Below are positions 17,404 through 26,351 of a DNA stretch of 47,037 bases, piece after piece. The stretch is from the NCBI GenBank assembly GCA_017445145.1, contig JAFSVI010000180.1, positions 1 to 47,037 on the forward strand, written 5' to 3'. The position numbers and the translations under genes were made by a program. Source of the DNA: Bacteroidaceae bacterium (GTDB lineage: Bacteria > Bacteroidota > Bacteroidia > Bacteroidales > Bacteroidaceae). Positions within the stretch are counted from its first letter, which is position 1. Each line of letters begins with the position of its first letter. The notes under the pieces are model-generated. The model saw only the letters and a list, made by a program, of their open reading frames with translations. It was not told the DNA's origin and ran no database searches.

Positions 17404-18699
17404 GTGAATTTCGTAGAAGAACTCAAATGGCGCGGCATGGTACACCAGATGATGCCGGGCACGGAGGAACTCCTCCAGAAAGAACAAGTCACAGCATACG
17501 TAGGCATCGACCCCACGGCCGACAGCCTACACATAGGCCACCTGTGCGGAGTGATGATGCTGCGCCACCTGCAGCGCTGCGGCCACAAGCCGCTGGCACT
17601 CATCGGAGGTGCCACGGGAATGATTGGCGACCCCAGCGGCAAGAGCCAGGAGCGCAACCTCCTCGATGAAGCCACACTGGCCCACAACGTGAGCTGCATC
17701 AAGGCGCAGCTCGCGCGCTTCCTCGACTTCGACAGCGACGCACCCAACCGCGCCGAGCTCGTCAACAACTACGACTGGATGAAGGACTTCACCTTCCTGG
17801 CCTTCACGCGCGACGTGGGCAAGCACATCACCGTCAACTACATGATGGCCAAGGACAGCGTGCAGAAACGCCTCAACGGCGAGGCACGCGACGGCCTCTC
17901 GTTCACCGAGTTCACCTACCATCTGCTGCAAGCCTACGACTTCTACTACCTCAACACCCAGCGCGGCTGCAAGCTGCAGATGGGCGGCTCCGACCAGTGG
18001 GGCAACATCACCACGGGCACCGAGCTGATACGCCGCATGGGCGGCGGCGAGGCCTACGCCCTCACCTGCCCGCTCATCACCAAGAGCGATGGCCGCAAGT
18101 TCGGCAAGACGGAGCAGGGCAACGTGTGGCTCGACCGCCGCTACACCTCGCCCTACCGCTTCTACCAGTTCTGGATTAACGTGGCCGACGACGACGCCGA
18201 GCGCTACATCAAGATCTTCACATCGCTCAGCAAGGAGGAGATTGACGACCTCATCACGCGCCACCGTCAGGACCCGGGACGCCGAGAGCTGCAGCGCCGG
18301 CTGGCCGAGGAGGTGACGCGCATGGTCCACGGCGACGCCGACCTGCACACGGCACAAGAGGCCTCGCAGATGCTCTTCGGCAAGAGCACCAAGGAAGCCC
18401 TCATGGCTCTCGACGAGCAGACGCTGCTCGACGTCTTCGACGGCGTGCCGCAGTTCCGCTTCTCGCGCTCGCTGCTTGGCGGCGAGGGCATCAAGGCCGT
18501 GGAACTCATGGCCACGGAGACACAATGCTTCCCCAGCAAGGGCGAGATGCGCAAGATGGTGCAGGGTGGCGGCGTGAGCCTCAACAAGGAGAAGCTTGCC
18601 GCCTTTGACCAGGCAGTGACGGAGGCCGACCTCATCGACGGGCGCTACCTCCTCGTCCAGAAGGGAAAGAAGAACTACTTCCTGCTCATAGCCGAGTAG
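17404..18699 (+). CDS. tyrS: Tyrosyl-tRNA synthetase
   Basis: Class I aminoacyl-tRNA synthetase charging tRNA-Tyr. The protein has 431 residues with a GTG start ([11 protein letters not shown]). The HIGH motif lies at residues 43-46 (SLHIGHLCG), the KMSKS equivalent is KFGKTE near residue 232, and the substrate block [14 protein letters not shown] is intact. The C-terminal part ends with an S4-like RNA-binding segment ([23 protein letters not shown]). No T-box is expected in Bacteroidetes, and the 57-bp upstream gap is too short for one. Confidence 0.97.
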   Translation: MNFVEELKWRGMVHQMMPGTEELLQKEQVTAYVGIDPTADSLHIGHLCGVMMLRHLQRCGHKPLALIGGATGMIGDPSGKSQERNLLDEATLAHNVSCIKAQLARFLDFDSDAPNRAELVNNYDWMKDFTFLAFTRDVGKHITVNYMMAKDSVQKRLNGEARDGLSFTEFTYHLLQAYDFYYLNTQRGCKLQMGGSDQWGNITTGTELIRRMGGGEAYALTCPLITKSDGRKFGKTEQGNVWLDRRYTSPYRFYQFWINVADDDAERYIKIFTSLSKEEIDDLITRHRQDPGRRELQRRLAEEVTRMVHGDADLHTAQEASQMLFGKSTKEALMALDEQTLLDVFDGVPQFRFSRSLLGGEGIKAVELMATETQCFPSKGEMRKMVQGGGVSLNKEKLAAFDQAVTEADLIDGRYLLVQKGKKNYFLLIAE

Positions 18700-18729
18700 G
18701 GCCACACACACCAACATCAAAACCAACGT

Positions 18730-20079
18730 ATGGCAATGGAAGACAACCACCACAGGGTAACCTCACTCGACACAATATGCATCCACGGAGGTTGGGAACC
18801 CAAGAAGGGCGAACCACAGCAGCTGCCCATATACCAAAGCACCACCTTCCGCTACGAGACCAGCGAGCAAATGGCGCGCCTCTTCGACCTCGAAGATGAG
18901 GGCTACTTCTACACACGTCTGCAAAACCCCACCAACGACTTCGTGGCCAAGAAGATAGCAGCTCTCGAAGGCGGCGTGGCCGCCGTGCTCACCTCCAGCG
19001 GCCAGGCGGCGTCGTTCTATTCGGTGTTCAACATCTGCCAGGCCGGCGACCACTTCGTCACCTCATGCAACATCTACGGCGGCACGTACAACCTCTTCAA
19101 CGTGACCATGCGCAAGCTCGGCATAGACTGCACATTCATCGACCCCGACTGGGACGATGACCGCATCCGCGCCGCCTTCCGCCCCAACACCAAGTGCTTC
19201 TTCGGGGAAACCATCTCCAACCCGGGTGGCAACGTGTTCGACATAGAGCGCTTTGCGCGCATGGCCCACGAGCATGGCGTGCCGCTCATCATCGACAACA
19301 CCTTCGCCACACCTATCAACTGCCGTCCCTTCGAGTGGGGTGCCGACATCGTCACACACTCCACGACAAAGTATATGGACGGGCACGCCACGCAGGTGGG
19401 AGGAGCCATCGTCGATAGCGGCAACTTCGACTGGGTGAGCTGCACGCACCAAGACCACGGCGCAACAGCAGGTGCAGCAGCAACCACGGCGCCTGGCATC
19501 GAACGCTTCCCAGGCCTCACCACGCCCGACGAGAGCTACCACGGCCTCACCTACACCACCGCCTTCGGCCGCAAGGCATACGCCACGAAGCTCGTCTCGC
19601 AGCTCATGCGCGATCTGGGCAGCATACCAGCACCACAGAACAGCTTCCTGCTCAACATCGGCTTGGAGACCCTGCACCTGCGCATGCAGCGCCACTGCGA
19701 GAACGCCCAGCGCGTGGCCGAATGGCTCGAGAAGAACCCGCGCGTGGCGTGGGTCAACTACTGCGGCCTCCCCGGCAACAAGTACCACGCACTGGCACAG
19801 AAGTACATGCCCAAGGGGTCGTGCGGCGTCATTGCCTTTGGCCTCAAAGGCACGCGCGAGGATGCCATCAGCTTTATGGACCGCCTGCATTTCGTGAGCA
19901 TCGTAACCCATGTGGCCGACGCACGCACCTGCGTGCTGCATCCCGCCAGCCACACCCACCGCCAGCTCTCCGACGAGCAGCTGCGCGAGGCCGGCGTGGC
20001 ACCCGACCTCATACGCCTGAGCGTGGGCATCGAGGATGTTAACGACATCATCGCCGACCTGGAACAGGCCATGGGCTGA
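18730..20079 (+). CDS. O-acetylhomoserine sulfhydrylase (MetY-like)
   Basis: PLP-dependent enzyme of the Cys/Met metabolism family (cystathionine gamma-synthase fold). Its 449-residue length and long C-terminal part fit O-acetyl-L-homoserine aminocarboxypropyltransferase, which uses sulfide or methanethiol to make homocysteine or methionine. The PLP-Lys lies in HSTTKYMDGHATQVGGAIV; other blocks are LQNPTNDFVAKKIAALEGG, SCNIYGGTYNLF and a C-terminal SVGIEDVNDIIADLEQA. An Ala/Gly/Thr-rich insertion, HGATAGAAATTAPGIERF, lies in the middle. ATG at 18730, with a second ATG at 18736. metF at 35732 acts in the same methionine pathway. The exact reaction within the family is an inference. Confidence 0.88.
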   Translation: MAMEDNHHRVTSLDTICIHGGWEPKKGEPQQLPIYQSTTFRYETSEQMARLFDLEDEGYFYTRLQNPTNDFVAKKIAALEGGVAAVLTSSGQAASFYSVFNICQAGDHFVTSCNIYGGTYNLFNVTMRKLGIDCTFIDPDWDDDRIRAAFRPNTKCFFGETISNPGGNVFDIERFARMAHEHGVPLIIDNTFATPINCRPFEWGADIVTHSTTKYMDGHATQVGGAIVDSGNFDWVSCTHQDHGATAGAAATTAPGIERFPGLTTPDESYHGLTYTTAFGRKAYATKLVSQLMRDLGSIPAPQNSFLLNIGLETLHLRMQRHCENAQRVAEWLEKNPRVAWVNYCGLPGNKYHALAQKYMPKGSCGVIAFGLKGTREDAISFMDRLHFVSIVTHVADARTCVLHPASHTHRQLSDEQLREAGVAPDLIRLSVGIEDVNDIIADLEQAMG

Positions 20080-20148
20080 GAGCCGCCACGGCCATGCCCC
20101 GTCCGCGAGCGTCAGCAATCAACGACAACAAACCATACTCCGGAAAGA

Positions 20149-20182
20149 CAAGGACGCAAAGTGACATCGCTTTGCGTCCTTG
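20149..20182. repeat. Perfect 13-bp inverted repeat before dusB
   Basis: CAAGGACGCAAAG (20149-20161) and its exact reverse complement (20170-20182) with an 8-nt loop. It lies between the sulfhydrylase stop and the dusB ATG at 20207. The stem is strong enough to act as a terminator or 5'-UTR structure, but no T-run follows. Confidence 0.8.
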
Positions 20183-20206
20183 CTTACCGACAACAATCGA
20201 ACAACA

Positions 20207-21169
20207 ATGACTATCCGCAACCTCGACCTTGGCGACAGGCCGCTGCTGCTCGCACCCATGGAGGACGTGACCGACATCGGCTTCCGCCTGCTGTGCCGAC
20301 GCATGGGCGCCGCCATGGTATATTCTGAGTTTGTCAACTGCGATGCCCTCGTGCGCATGGTCAAACAAAGCCTCAAGAAGCTTGAGGTGTGCGCCGAGGA
20401 GCGCCCCGTGGCCATACAGATCTACGGCAAGGACCCCGCCACCATGGCCGAGGCAGCGCGCATCGTCGTCGATTACGCCCACCCAGACGTGCTCGACATC
20501 AACTTCGGCTGCCCCGTGAAGAAGATAGCCACCAAGGGCGCCGGCGCAGGGCTGCTCCAGGACCCGCCACGGCTGCTCGCCATCACGCGCGCCGTGGTCG
20601 ATGCCGTGGGTGCCGAGGTGCCAGTCACCGTCAAGACACGCCTGGGCTGGGACATGGAGCACCGCATCATCATCACCCTGGCCGAGGAGCTTCAGGACTG
20701 CGGCATCGACGCGCTCACCATCCACGGCCGCACGCGTTCGCAGCTCTATACCGACCATGCCGACTGGACCCTCATCGGACAGGTACGTGCCAACCCTCGC
20801 ATGCGCATACCCATCATTGGCAACGGCGACATCCACAGCGTGGCAGAGGCCGACAGCGCCTTCGACCGCTATGGCGTGGATGCCGTGATGATTGGCCGCG
20901 CCACCTTCGGGCAGCCGTGGGTCTTTGCGCGCCGCACGTTCACCACCGACGAGAAGCTCGACATCCTGCGCCAACAGGTGCTCGCCTCCGTGGAACGCCT
21001 CGACGAGTACCGGGGCATCCTGCATTCGCGCCGCCACCTGGCAGCGTCGCCGCTCTTCAAGGGCATTCCCGACTTCCGCCAGAAGCGCATCGACATGCTG
21101 CGCGCCGACACCGTGGAGAGCCTCTTCGCCATACTCGACGACATACGCCCCCTGCTGGCTGAGAGCTGA
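20207..21169 (+). CDS. dusB: tRNA-dihydrouridine synthase
   Basis: FMN- and NADPH-dependent enzyme that reduces specific uridines in the tRNA D-arm. The protein has 320 residues in a TIM barrel followed by a helical RNA-binding part. The N-terminal LLLAPMEDVTDIGFRLLCRR, the catalytic Cys102 in INFGCPVKKIATKGAGAGLL, TVKTRLGWD, ALTIHGRTRSQLYTDHADW and GNGDIHSVAEA are all present. The ATG at 20207 (MTIRNLDLGDRPLLLAP) was preferred to an upstream TTG that lies within the inverted repeat. Assignment to the DusB subgroup is likely but not proven by motif alone. Confidence 0.93.
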   Translation: MTIRNLDLGDRPLLLAPMEDVTDIGFRLLCRRMGAAMVYSEFVNCDALVRMVKQSLKKLEVCAEERPVAIQIYGKDPATMAEAARIVVDYAHPDVLDINFGCPVKKIATKGAGAGLLQDPPRLLAITRAVVDAVGAEVPVTVKTRLGWDMEHRIIITLAEELQDCGIDALTIHGRTRSQLYTDHADWTLIGQVRANPRMRIPIIGNGDIHSVAEADSAFDRYGVDAVMIGRATFGQPWVFARRTFTTDEKLDILRQQVLASVERLDEYRGILHSRRHLAASPLFKGIPDFRQKRIDMLRADTVESLFAILDDIRPLLAES

Positions 21170-21205
21170 CAGAGACCGACAGTCACACACCCGTCAGCAG
21201 CCCTG

Positions 21206-22216
21206 CTACCGGCTGCGGCTGATAAGGTCCCTGGCCGCCTCGATGAGGGTGTCGATGCCGCGTTGGGCATCGTCGTCGCTGAGGGTCACGAGCGTGTCGG
21301 GCTGAATGCCGAACTCAATGTGCTGCATGTCGGCATCATAGCTCGGAGCCGACGAGAAGCGCACGCTCCATCCTATGGGAAGTTCGGATGAGAAAGGGAA
21401 ACCGCTGCCACCGCCCGTCTGGTCGCCAAGGATGGTGACGAGCGGACATTGCTTCATGTCGCGCACAAAGTTGTTGGCAGCGCTGTAGCATTGGCGGTTG
21501 GTGAGCACAACGACGGCTTTCTGCCATCGCATGTAGGGCGACGGCTCGAGGTATTCGGCCTCGGGTTCGGAGAAGTCGGTGTGGCCGGGACCCGTCTTGT
21601 GGGCTACGTAGCCCACCAGGCGGCGCTCGTTGGTGAAGCGGCGTGCCAGGCGCTGGGCCTCGGTGAGGTTGCCGCCGCCGTTGCCCCTGATGTCGAGGAT
21701 GAGCCCCCGGCACAGACGCAATGCATAGAGCACCTCGGAGATGTTGCCGTCGCCACCCACGTTGGCAAACGATGGACACACGACGTAGCCGATGTTGTCG
21801 GGCAGGATGCGGTAGGAGAGCCCGGAGGCTATCTTATAGTCGGTGCCGAGGTAGGCGTCCTGCAGGAGAGGGTCGAAGTTGCGGGGATACTCCTCATACC
21901 ACGACCAGTTGCGCCCCACATCGTGGGCAGCATAGAGGTTGACGTGGCCGTCGCGCAACGTGGAGAGCATGTCGGCCAGCACCTCAAAGAGCTGTGCGTT
22001 GCTCATCTTGTCGCTGAGGCGCTGGCGGTAGTCGATGCGCACCTGTGCCCAGTTGAAGCCGAGTTCCTGCTGCTTGTAGTCGAGAAAGCAATAGTTCTGG
22101 TCGATGATGGTCCACAGGGCATCGAGATTGCCACGTGGGGTGTTGTCGTATTGTTCCTCGCTGATGCATGAGGTGAGCACGAGGCATGCGAGGAGGATGT
22201 ATCTGAGAGGTTTCAT
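21206..22216 (-). CDS. S41-family peptidase, lipoprotein
   Basis: C-terminal processing-type serine protease (S41/TSPc) anchored as a lipoprotein. From the ATG at 22216 it has 336 residues: signal MKPLRYILLACLVLTSC with acylated Cys17, a helical N-terminal domain, then the TSPc core with LILDIRGNGGG (residues 172-182) and the nucleophile candidate Ser245 in RQCYSAANNF. A downstream GDQTGGGSGFPFSSELPIG is family-typical. A PDZ domain, common in this family, is not obvious between residues 100 and 140. It starts 10 bp after the stop of the DUF3316-like gene on the same strand, so it is probably in one operon with that gene and parC. Substrate unknown. Confidence 0.85.
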   Translation of the reverse strand: MKPLRYILLACLVLTSCISEEQYDNTPRGNLDALWTIIDQNYCFLDYKQQELGFNWAQVRIDYRQRLSDKMSNAQLFEVLADMLSTLRDGHVNLYAAHDVGRNWSWYEEYPRNFDPLLQDAYLGTDYKIASGLSYRILPDNIGYVVCPSFANVGGDGNISEVLYALRLCRGLILDIRGNGGGNLTEAQRLARRFTNERRLVGYVAHKTGPGHTDFSEPEAEYLEPSPYMRWQKAVVVLTNRQCYSAANNFVRDMKQCPLVTILGDQTGGGSGFPFSSELPIGWSVRFSSAPSYDADMQHIEFGIQPDTLVTLSDDDAQRGIDTLIEAARDLISRSR

Positions 22217-22226
22217 GATTGTGACG

Positions 22227-23153
22227 CTACATGATGAATGGTTCTTGCGCCGCATCGCGGTGCTTGCGGTGGCCGAGGTGCTTCACCCACCCGATGACGA
22301 AGGCATGGTTGTAAGCGTGGTGGCGCAGGTTGTTGACATGGCTCTGGCGTATGTCGAGGAGGTAGCCGGCGCGTATGGTGGCACCAAGGAGCGGGAAGTC
22401 GAGGGTGAGCATCGAGCGCAGGTTGGGGCGGTTGACGGGGTGTGTGAAGCACACGTTGTGGTCGTAGTTGCCCTGCGAGAAGATGTCGTAGTAGCTCTGA
22501 GTGTAGTTGGGGCTGAACATGACGCCTATGAGCGGTACGTCCAACTGCTCGCGCAGACGCATGGTGTGGCCCCAGAGGCGGAAGGTGTAGATGGCGGCTG
22601 CCGAGGCGGCGATGTCAGCCGCGAGCAGTGCCTGTGCGGGGTTGTTGCTGTTGCGGGTGTTGTAGAGGAAGCCCCCTGTGGCTGTGAGCTGCGGCCCGGC
22701 CATGACGCGCAATGCCGGCAGCGGTGTCCAGCTATAGTGCCACGTGGCATCATAGCGCATGTTGCCGCCGAGGCACCGGCCATTGTCAGACGGGTTGTGC
22801 ATCAGGGTGAAGTCGGTCTGGAATATGCCCTGGTAGGACACGCGGCCGTGCATCAAGCGTGTGGGGCGCAGTTTCTCCTTGATGAATGTCAGCTGCGGCC
22901 CGCGGTAGTTGACGGGCGAAAGGTATGTGTCGAGCTGGCGCGTGGCACCTATGCCGAAGAGCGTGGCATGGGTGGCGAATGACGTGCGTGGCCCGGCCTG
23001 GGGCTGAGGGGACAGGGGCGGCTGGGTGGAGGCCTGGGCGGGTGGCTCCTGAGCGGGGAGGGCCTGGGCGGGTGGCTCCTGGGCGTTGGCTGCAACGATG
23101 TTGCAGCAAAGGAGACACGCTGCTGCGAGCTGCATTAGAAGATGTTGGCGCAT
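22227..23153 (-). CDS. DUF3316-like exported protein
   Basis: Predicted exported, probably outer-membrane, beta-rich protein of 308 residues resembling DUF3316 members (FGIGATRQLDTYLSPVNYRGPQLTF). A signal peptide ends near AANAQ. The segment after it is Pro/Gln/Ala-rich with an internal duplication (QEPPAQALPAQEPPAQA). Later strands such as SMLTLDFPLLGATIRAGYLLDIRQSHVNN look like barrel strands, but the C-terminus (EPFIM) is not a canonical barrel signal. Its ATG overlaps the parC stop by 1 nt (TAATG), implying translational coupling to the topoisomerase subunit, a surprising pairing. Function unknown. Confidence 0.65.
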   Translation of the reverse strand: MRQHLLMQLAAACLLCCNIVAANAQEPPAQALPAQEPPAQASTQPPLSPQPQAGPRTSFATHATLFGIGATRQLDTYLSPVNYRGPQLTFIKEKLRPTRLMHGRVSYQGIFQTDFTLMHNPSDNGRCLGGNMRYDATWHYSWTPLPALRVMAGPQLTATGGFLYNTRNSNNPAQALLAADIAASAAAIYTFRLWGHTMRLREQLDVPLIGVMFSPNYTQSYYDIFSQGNYDHNVCFTHPVNRPNLRSMLTLDFPLLGATIRAGYLLDIRQSHVNNLRHHAYNHAFVIGWVKHLGHRKHRDAAQEPFIM

Positions 23154-26056
23154 TAGTCGAAGAGGTTGAATTGGCCGGTGACGGGGTCGAAGCTTGGGGT
23201 GGGGGCTGTCGGCTCGGGAGCGGCAGGCTGAGACGTGGCGGGCTCGGGAGCTGCAGGAGCTGACGGTGTTGCGGTGGTGTGGGCCGTTGCAGCCTCAGCG
23301 GCTGGCTCATCGGCCGTGGTGTCGCCGACTGGGGTGTCATCAGCCGGAGTGTCGCCGTCGGGGATGTCGCCTGTCGGGGTGTCATCAGCTGGAGTGTCGC
23401 CGTCGGGGATGTCGCTTGTCGGAGTGTCGCCATCTGGCGTAGCTGGCATGGTTGGTTCCAGCTCCTCGATGGCGGCGATGTTGAGTGTGGTAATGCGCTT
23501 GCCGCGTGCCTTGAAGCTCTTCTGGCCGATAAAGTCGGTGGCTTGGATTTCCATAGGGTCGCGGAAGTCGTCGGGGGCGGCGTAGCTCACGAGCAGCCGT
23601 GGTTGCGGCGTGTCGGTGAGCAGCAGGAGGCAGTTGGCACCCGCCTTGCGTGCCTGTGCTATGTCGGCCATGACGTCCGTGTTGGCAGGCTTATTGCCGC
23701 CAGCCACAGCGTGGGCCGCCACGGTGGCGTCGCCAACGAAGTTCTGGTGGCGTGTCGTGGCCTCGAGCGCGAAGCGTTTGAGATAGGCATAGCCTTGGTC
23801 GGCATCGTAGAAGGCCGCCGTCCACACCTTGTCGGCGTCATATTTCTCTATGCGCAGCAGGTTGGGCTCATAGTGGTTGTTGAGGTCGAAGTTGGTGACG
23901 TAGAAGTCGCCGCCCGGCAGCACCACGAGTATGGAGTCGTTGGCATGGAACTCGCCAAGGTACTGCCCGTGGTCGTCGTAGTTGAGGCGATGTACGTCCC
24001 AGTCGAACCACACCTTGCGCCCGCCCAGGGTGCTGGTGCCGTGGCTCTTGAGGGTGATGCGCTCCACGTCGAGCCGCGTGAGCAGGTTGCCCATGCTGGC
24101 ACGGCCCTTGATGGCGATGTCGCTGAAGTCCTTGTCCAGGGTGAGGCGTTTGAGCTTGGGCACGGGCTTGAACGCCACCTTGATGACCTCTGCCTCGCCG
24201 TTGGGGTTGGCGGTGAAGTAGGCCACGCGGCTGCCGGGCTTGCCCTGTGTGACGTCATACTCGCGGTCGCGCGTGATGGATGTCACGTTGAAGCGCTTGA
24301 TGTAGAACGCTCCCGCGCGCCCGTCGCGATACACGCAGTTGTATATGGTGCGCGTGTCGCCGCGCTTGAAGATAGCCACGTGTATGATCTGGCACTTGCG
24401 TTTCTCGGCCTTGGAGCGCTCCGTCTCGCCCACAAACACCTTCTCGCCTATGCGTATGACCTTGTACGTGCCGTCCTTGTAGAAGATGATGACGTCGTCG
24501 ATGTCGGAGCAGTTGCACACGAATTCGTCCTTCTTCAGCCCCGTGCCTATGAATCCCTCCTCACGGTTGATGTAGAGCTTCTGGTTGGCCTCCACCACCT
24601 TGCTGGCCTCTATGCTGTCGAAGCTGCGTATCTCCGTCAGGCGTGGGTGGTCCTTGGCATACTTGTCGTAGATGAAGCGGAACCAGTTTGCTGTCACCTC
24701 CACCATGTTGGCCAGGTCGCGGTCTATGCCGGCTATCTCGTCCTTCATGCGCGCTATGGCTTCCTCGGCCTTGTCCTTGTTGAACTTGGCGATGCGCTGC
24801 ATCTTGATTTCGAGGAGGCGGAGGATGTCATCGCGCGTCACCTCGCGCACGAATTGCGGGTAGAACGGCGTCAGGCGCTCGTCGATGTAGTTGCACAGCT
24901 CGTCGGTGTTGTTGGCGTTCTCGAAGGGCTTGCCCTTATAGATGCGCTCCTCGATGAATATCTCCTCGAGCGAGGCGAAATGGAGGGCCTCCATGAGCTC
25001 GCCACGGCGTATGAGCAGCTCGCGGCGCAACAGCTCCTTGGTGTTATCGACAGAGCGTCGCAACACCTCGCTCACGGTGAGGAAACATGGCTTGCGGCCG
25101 TCGATGACGCAGCAGTTGGGCGAGATACTCACCTCGCAGTCGGTGCAGGCATAGAGTGCGTCGATGGTCTTGTCGGAGCTGGCGCCGGGCATGAGGTGTA
25201 TGAGTATCTCCACGCCGGCGGCCGTCATGTCCTCCACCTTGCGCACCTTGATCTTGCCTTTCTCGGCCGCCTTGAGGATGCTGTCGATGAACTGCGAAGG
25301 CTTCTGCGGCGACCCCGTGGTCTTGCCGAAGGGCAGCTCCGTGATGGCCAGCGTCTTGCTGTCGCGCTTCTCAATCTTGGCGCGCACGCGCACCACGCCG
25401 CCGCGCTGCCCGTCGTTGTACTTGGCCACGTCGATGCTGCCGCCCGTGGGGAAGTCGGGATAGAGCTGGAAGGGTTCGCCGTGGAGGTAGGCCACGGCCG
25501 CCTGACACAGCTCGCCCAGGTTGTGGGGCAGTATTTTCGACGAGAGTCCCACGGCAATGCCCTCGGCGCCCTGTGCCAGCAGCAGGGGGAACTTCACCGG
25601 CAGGGTGATGGGTTCCTTGTTGCGGCCGTCGTAGCTGAGTTTCCACTCCGTGGTCTTGGGGTTGAACACCACGTCGAGGGCAAACTTCGAGAGACGCGCC
25701 TCGATGTATCGGCCGGCGGCGGCGTCATCGCCCGTGAGGATGTTGCCCCAGTTGCCCTGGCAGTCGATGAGCAGCTCCTTCTGCCCAAGCTGCACCAGCG
25801 CATCCTTGATGCTGGCATCGCCGTGGGGGTGAAACTGCATGGTGTGGCCCACGATGTTGGCAACCTTGTTGTAGCGGCCGTCGTCCATGCGCTTCATCGA
25901 GTGTAGGATGCGGCGCTGCACAGGCTTGAAGCCGTCGCCGATGTGCGGCACGGCGCGCTCGAGAATGACATACGAGGCATATTCCAGGAACCAGTCCTGG
26001 TACATGCGGTTGAGGTGGTGGGTGATGCCGTCGTGGGGCACTGCTTTGTCGTCCAT
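23153..26056 (-). CDS. parC: DNA topoisomerase IV subunit A
   Basis: DNA-cleaving subunit of a type IIA topoisomerase that decatenates chromosomes. The protein has 967 residues from the ATG at 26056 (MDDKAVPHDGITHHLNRMYQDWFLEYASYV). The catalytic Tyr117 lies in GRYIEARLSKFALD; VQRRIL and FHPHGDASI mark the winged-helix region, and a long coiled coil (about 455-520) and a beta-pinwheel-like C-terminal domain follow. The last 95 residues are a low-complexity Asp/Pro/Thr/Ala tail holding two tandem 15-residue repeats, ending FDPVTGQFNLFD. The longer upstream frame is unlikely because a -7 promoter box lies within it. Bacteroidetes ParC and GyrA differ in this C-terminal region; the QRRIL and RYIEAR context favours ParC. 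Confidence 0.93.
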   Translation of the reverse strand: MDDKAVPHDGITHHLNRMYQDWFLEYASYVILERAVPHIGDGFKPVQRRILHSMKRMDDGRYNKVANIVGHTMQFHPHGDASIKDALVQLGQKELLIDCQGNWGNILTGDDAAAGRYIEARLSKFALDVVFNPKTTEWKLSYDGRNKEPITLPVKFPLLLAQGAEGIAVGLSSKILPHNLGELCQAAVAYLHGEPFQLYPDFPTGGSIDVAKYNDGQRGGVVRVRAKIEKRDSKTLAITELPFGKTTGSPQKPSQFIDSILKAAEKGKIKVRKVEDMTAAGVEILIHLMPGASSDKTIDALYACTDCEVSISPNCCVIDGRKPCFLTVSEVLRRSVDNTKELLRRELLIRRGELMEALHFASLEEIFIEERIYKGKPFENANNTDELCNYIDERLTPFYPQFVREVTRDDILRLLEIKMQRIAKFNKDKAEEAIARMKDEIAGIDRDLANMVEVTANWFRFIYDKYAKDHPRLTEIRSFDSIEASKVVEANQKLYINREEGFIGTGLKKDEFVCNCSDIDDVIIFYKDGTYKVIRIGEKVFVGETERSKAEKRKCQIIHVAIFKRGDTRTIYNCVYRDGRAGAFYIKRFNVTSITRDREYDVTQGKPGSRVAYFTANPNGEAEVIKVAFKPVPKLKRLTLDKDFSDIAIKGRASMGNLLTRLDVERITLKSHGTSTLGGRKVWFDWDVHRLNYDDHGQYLGEFHANDSILVVLPGGDFYVTNFDLNNHYEPNLLRIEKYDADKVWTAAFYDADQGYAYLKRFALEATTRHQNFVGDATVAAHAVAGGNKPANTDVMADIAQARKAGANCLLLLTDTPQPRLLVSYAAPDDFRDPMEIQATDFIGQKSFKARGKRITTLNIAAIEELEPTMPATPDGDTPTSDIPDGDTPADDTPTGDIPDGDTPADDTPVGDTTADEPAAEAATAHTTATPSAPAAPEPATSQPAAPEPTAPTPSFDPVTGQFNLFD
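23331..23420 (-). repeat. Two 45-bp tandem repeats in parC tail
   Basis: Copies at 23331-23375 and 23376-23420 differ at two positions and encode two 15-residue units (PxxDIPDGDTPADDT-like). A partial third unit follows towards 23440. The length is a multiple of three, so copy number can change without a frameshift. Confidence 0.88.
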
Positions 26057-26085
26057 GCAGAATGAGGGAAGGGTAAATGCGGGTG

Positions 26086-26093
26086 CAAAGATA
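26086..26093 (-). promoter_or_regulatory. TAnnTTTG -7 box for parC operon
   Basis: Minus-strand TATCTTTG lies 29 bp upstream of the parC ATG and fits the Bacteroidetes -7 consensus. It also argues against the longer parC frame that would extend to 26200. Confidence 0.55.
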
Positions 26094-26220
26094 GCAAAAA
26101 GCTGAGGAATATGATGCCTTGTCGCACGAAAAAAAGATGCCACGCCCCAAAAAGGAGGGAAAAAAGGCATCAAGGCGAAAAAAAGTGGAGCCATGCGCAA
26201 GAAAGCTGGAAGAAATTACG

Positions 26221-26228
26221 TACCTTTG
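26221..26228 (+). promoter_or_regulatory. TAnnTTTG -7 box for tRNA-Leu
   Basis: TACCTTTG ends 12 bp before the mature tRNA-Leu 5' end. No properly spaced -33 TTTG was seen. Confidence 0.6.
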
Positions 26229-26240
26229 CCGCGCCAAGCC

Positions 26241-26326
26241 GCTCGAATGGTGGAATAGGTAGACACGAGGGACTTAAAATCCCTTGGCCTGAAACGGCCG
26301 TACGGGTTCGATTCCCGTTTCGAGCA
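26241..26326 (+). tRNA. tRNA-Leu (TAA)
   Basis: Class II tRNA of 86 nt. Acceptor arms GCTCGAA and TTCGAGC pair fully, with discriminator A at 26326. The anticodon loop CTTAAAA is closed by AGGGA/TCCCT, giving anticodon TAA. The long variable arm (GGCC...GGCC) is diagnostic of Leu, and the T-arm contains GGTTCGATTCC. The 3' CCA is not encoded. Confidence 0.97.
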
Positions 26327-26351
26327 CTCGCAATCCCCTAACACGTTTGCC

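Noticed and set aside
26056..26200. N-terminal extension of parC upstream of 26056
   Set aside because: Contains a TATCTTTG promoter box and Phe-rich sequence unlike the family; the homologous N-terminus starts at MDDKAVPHDG.
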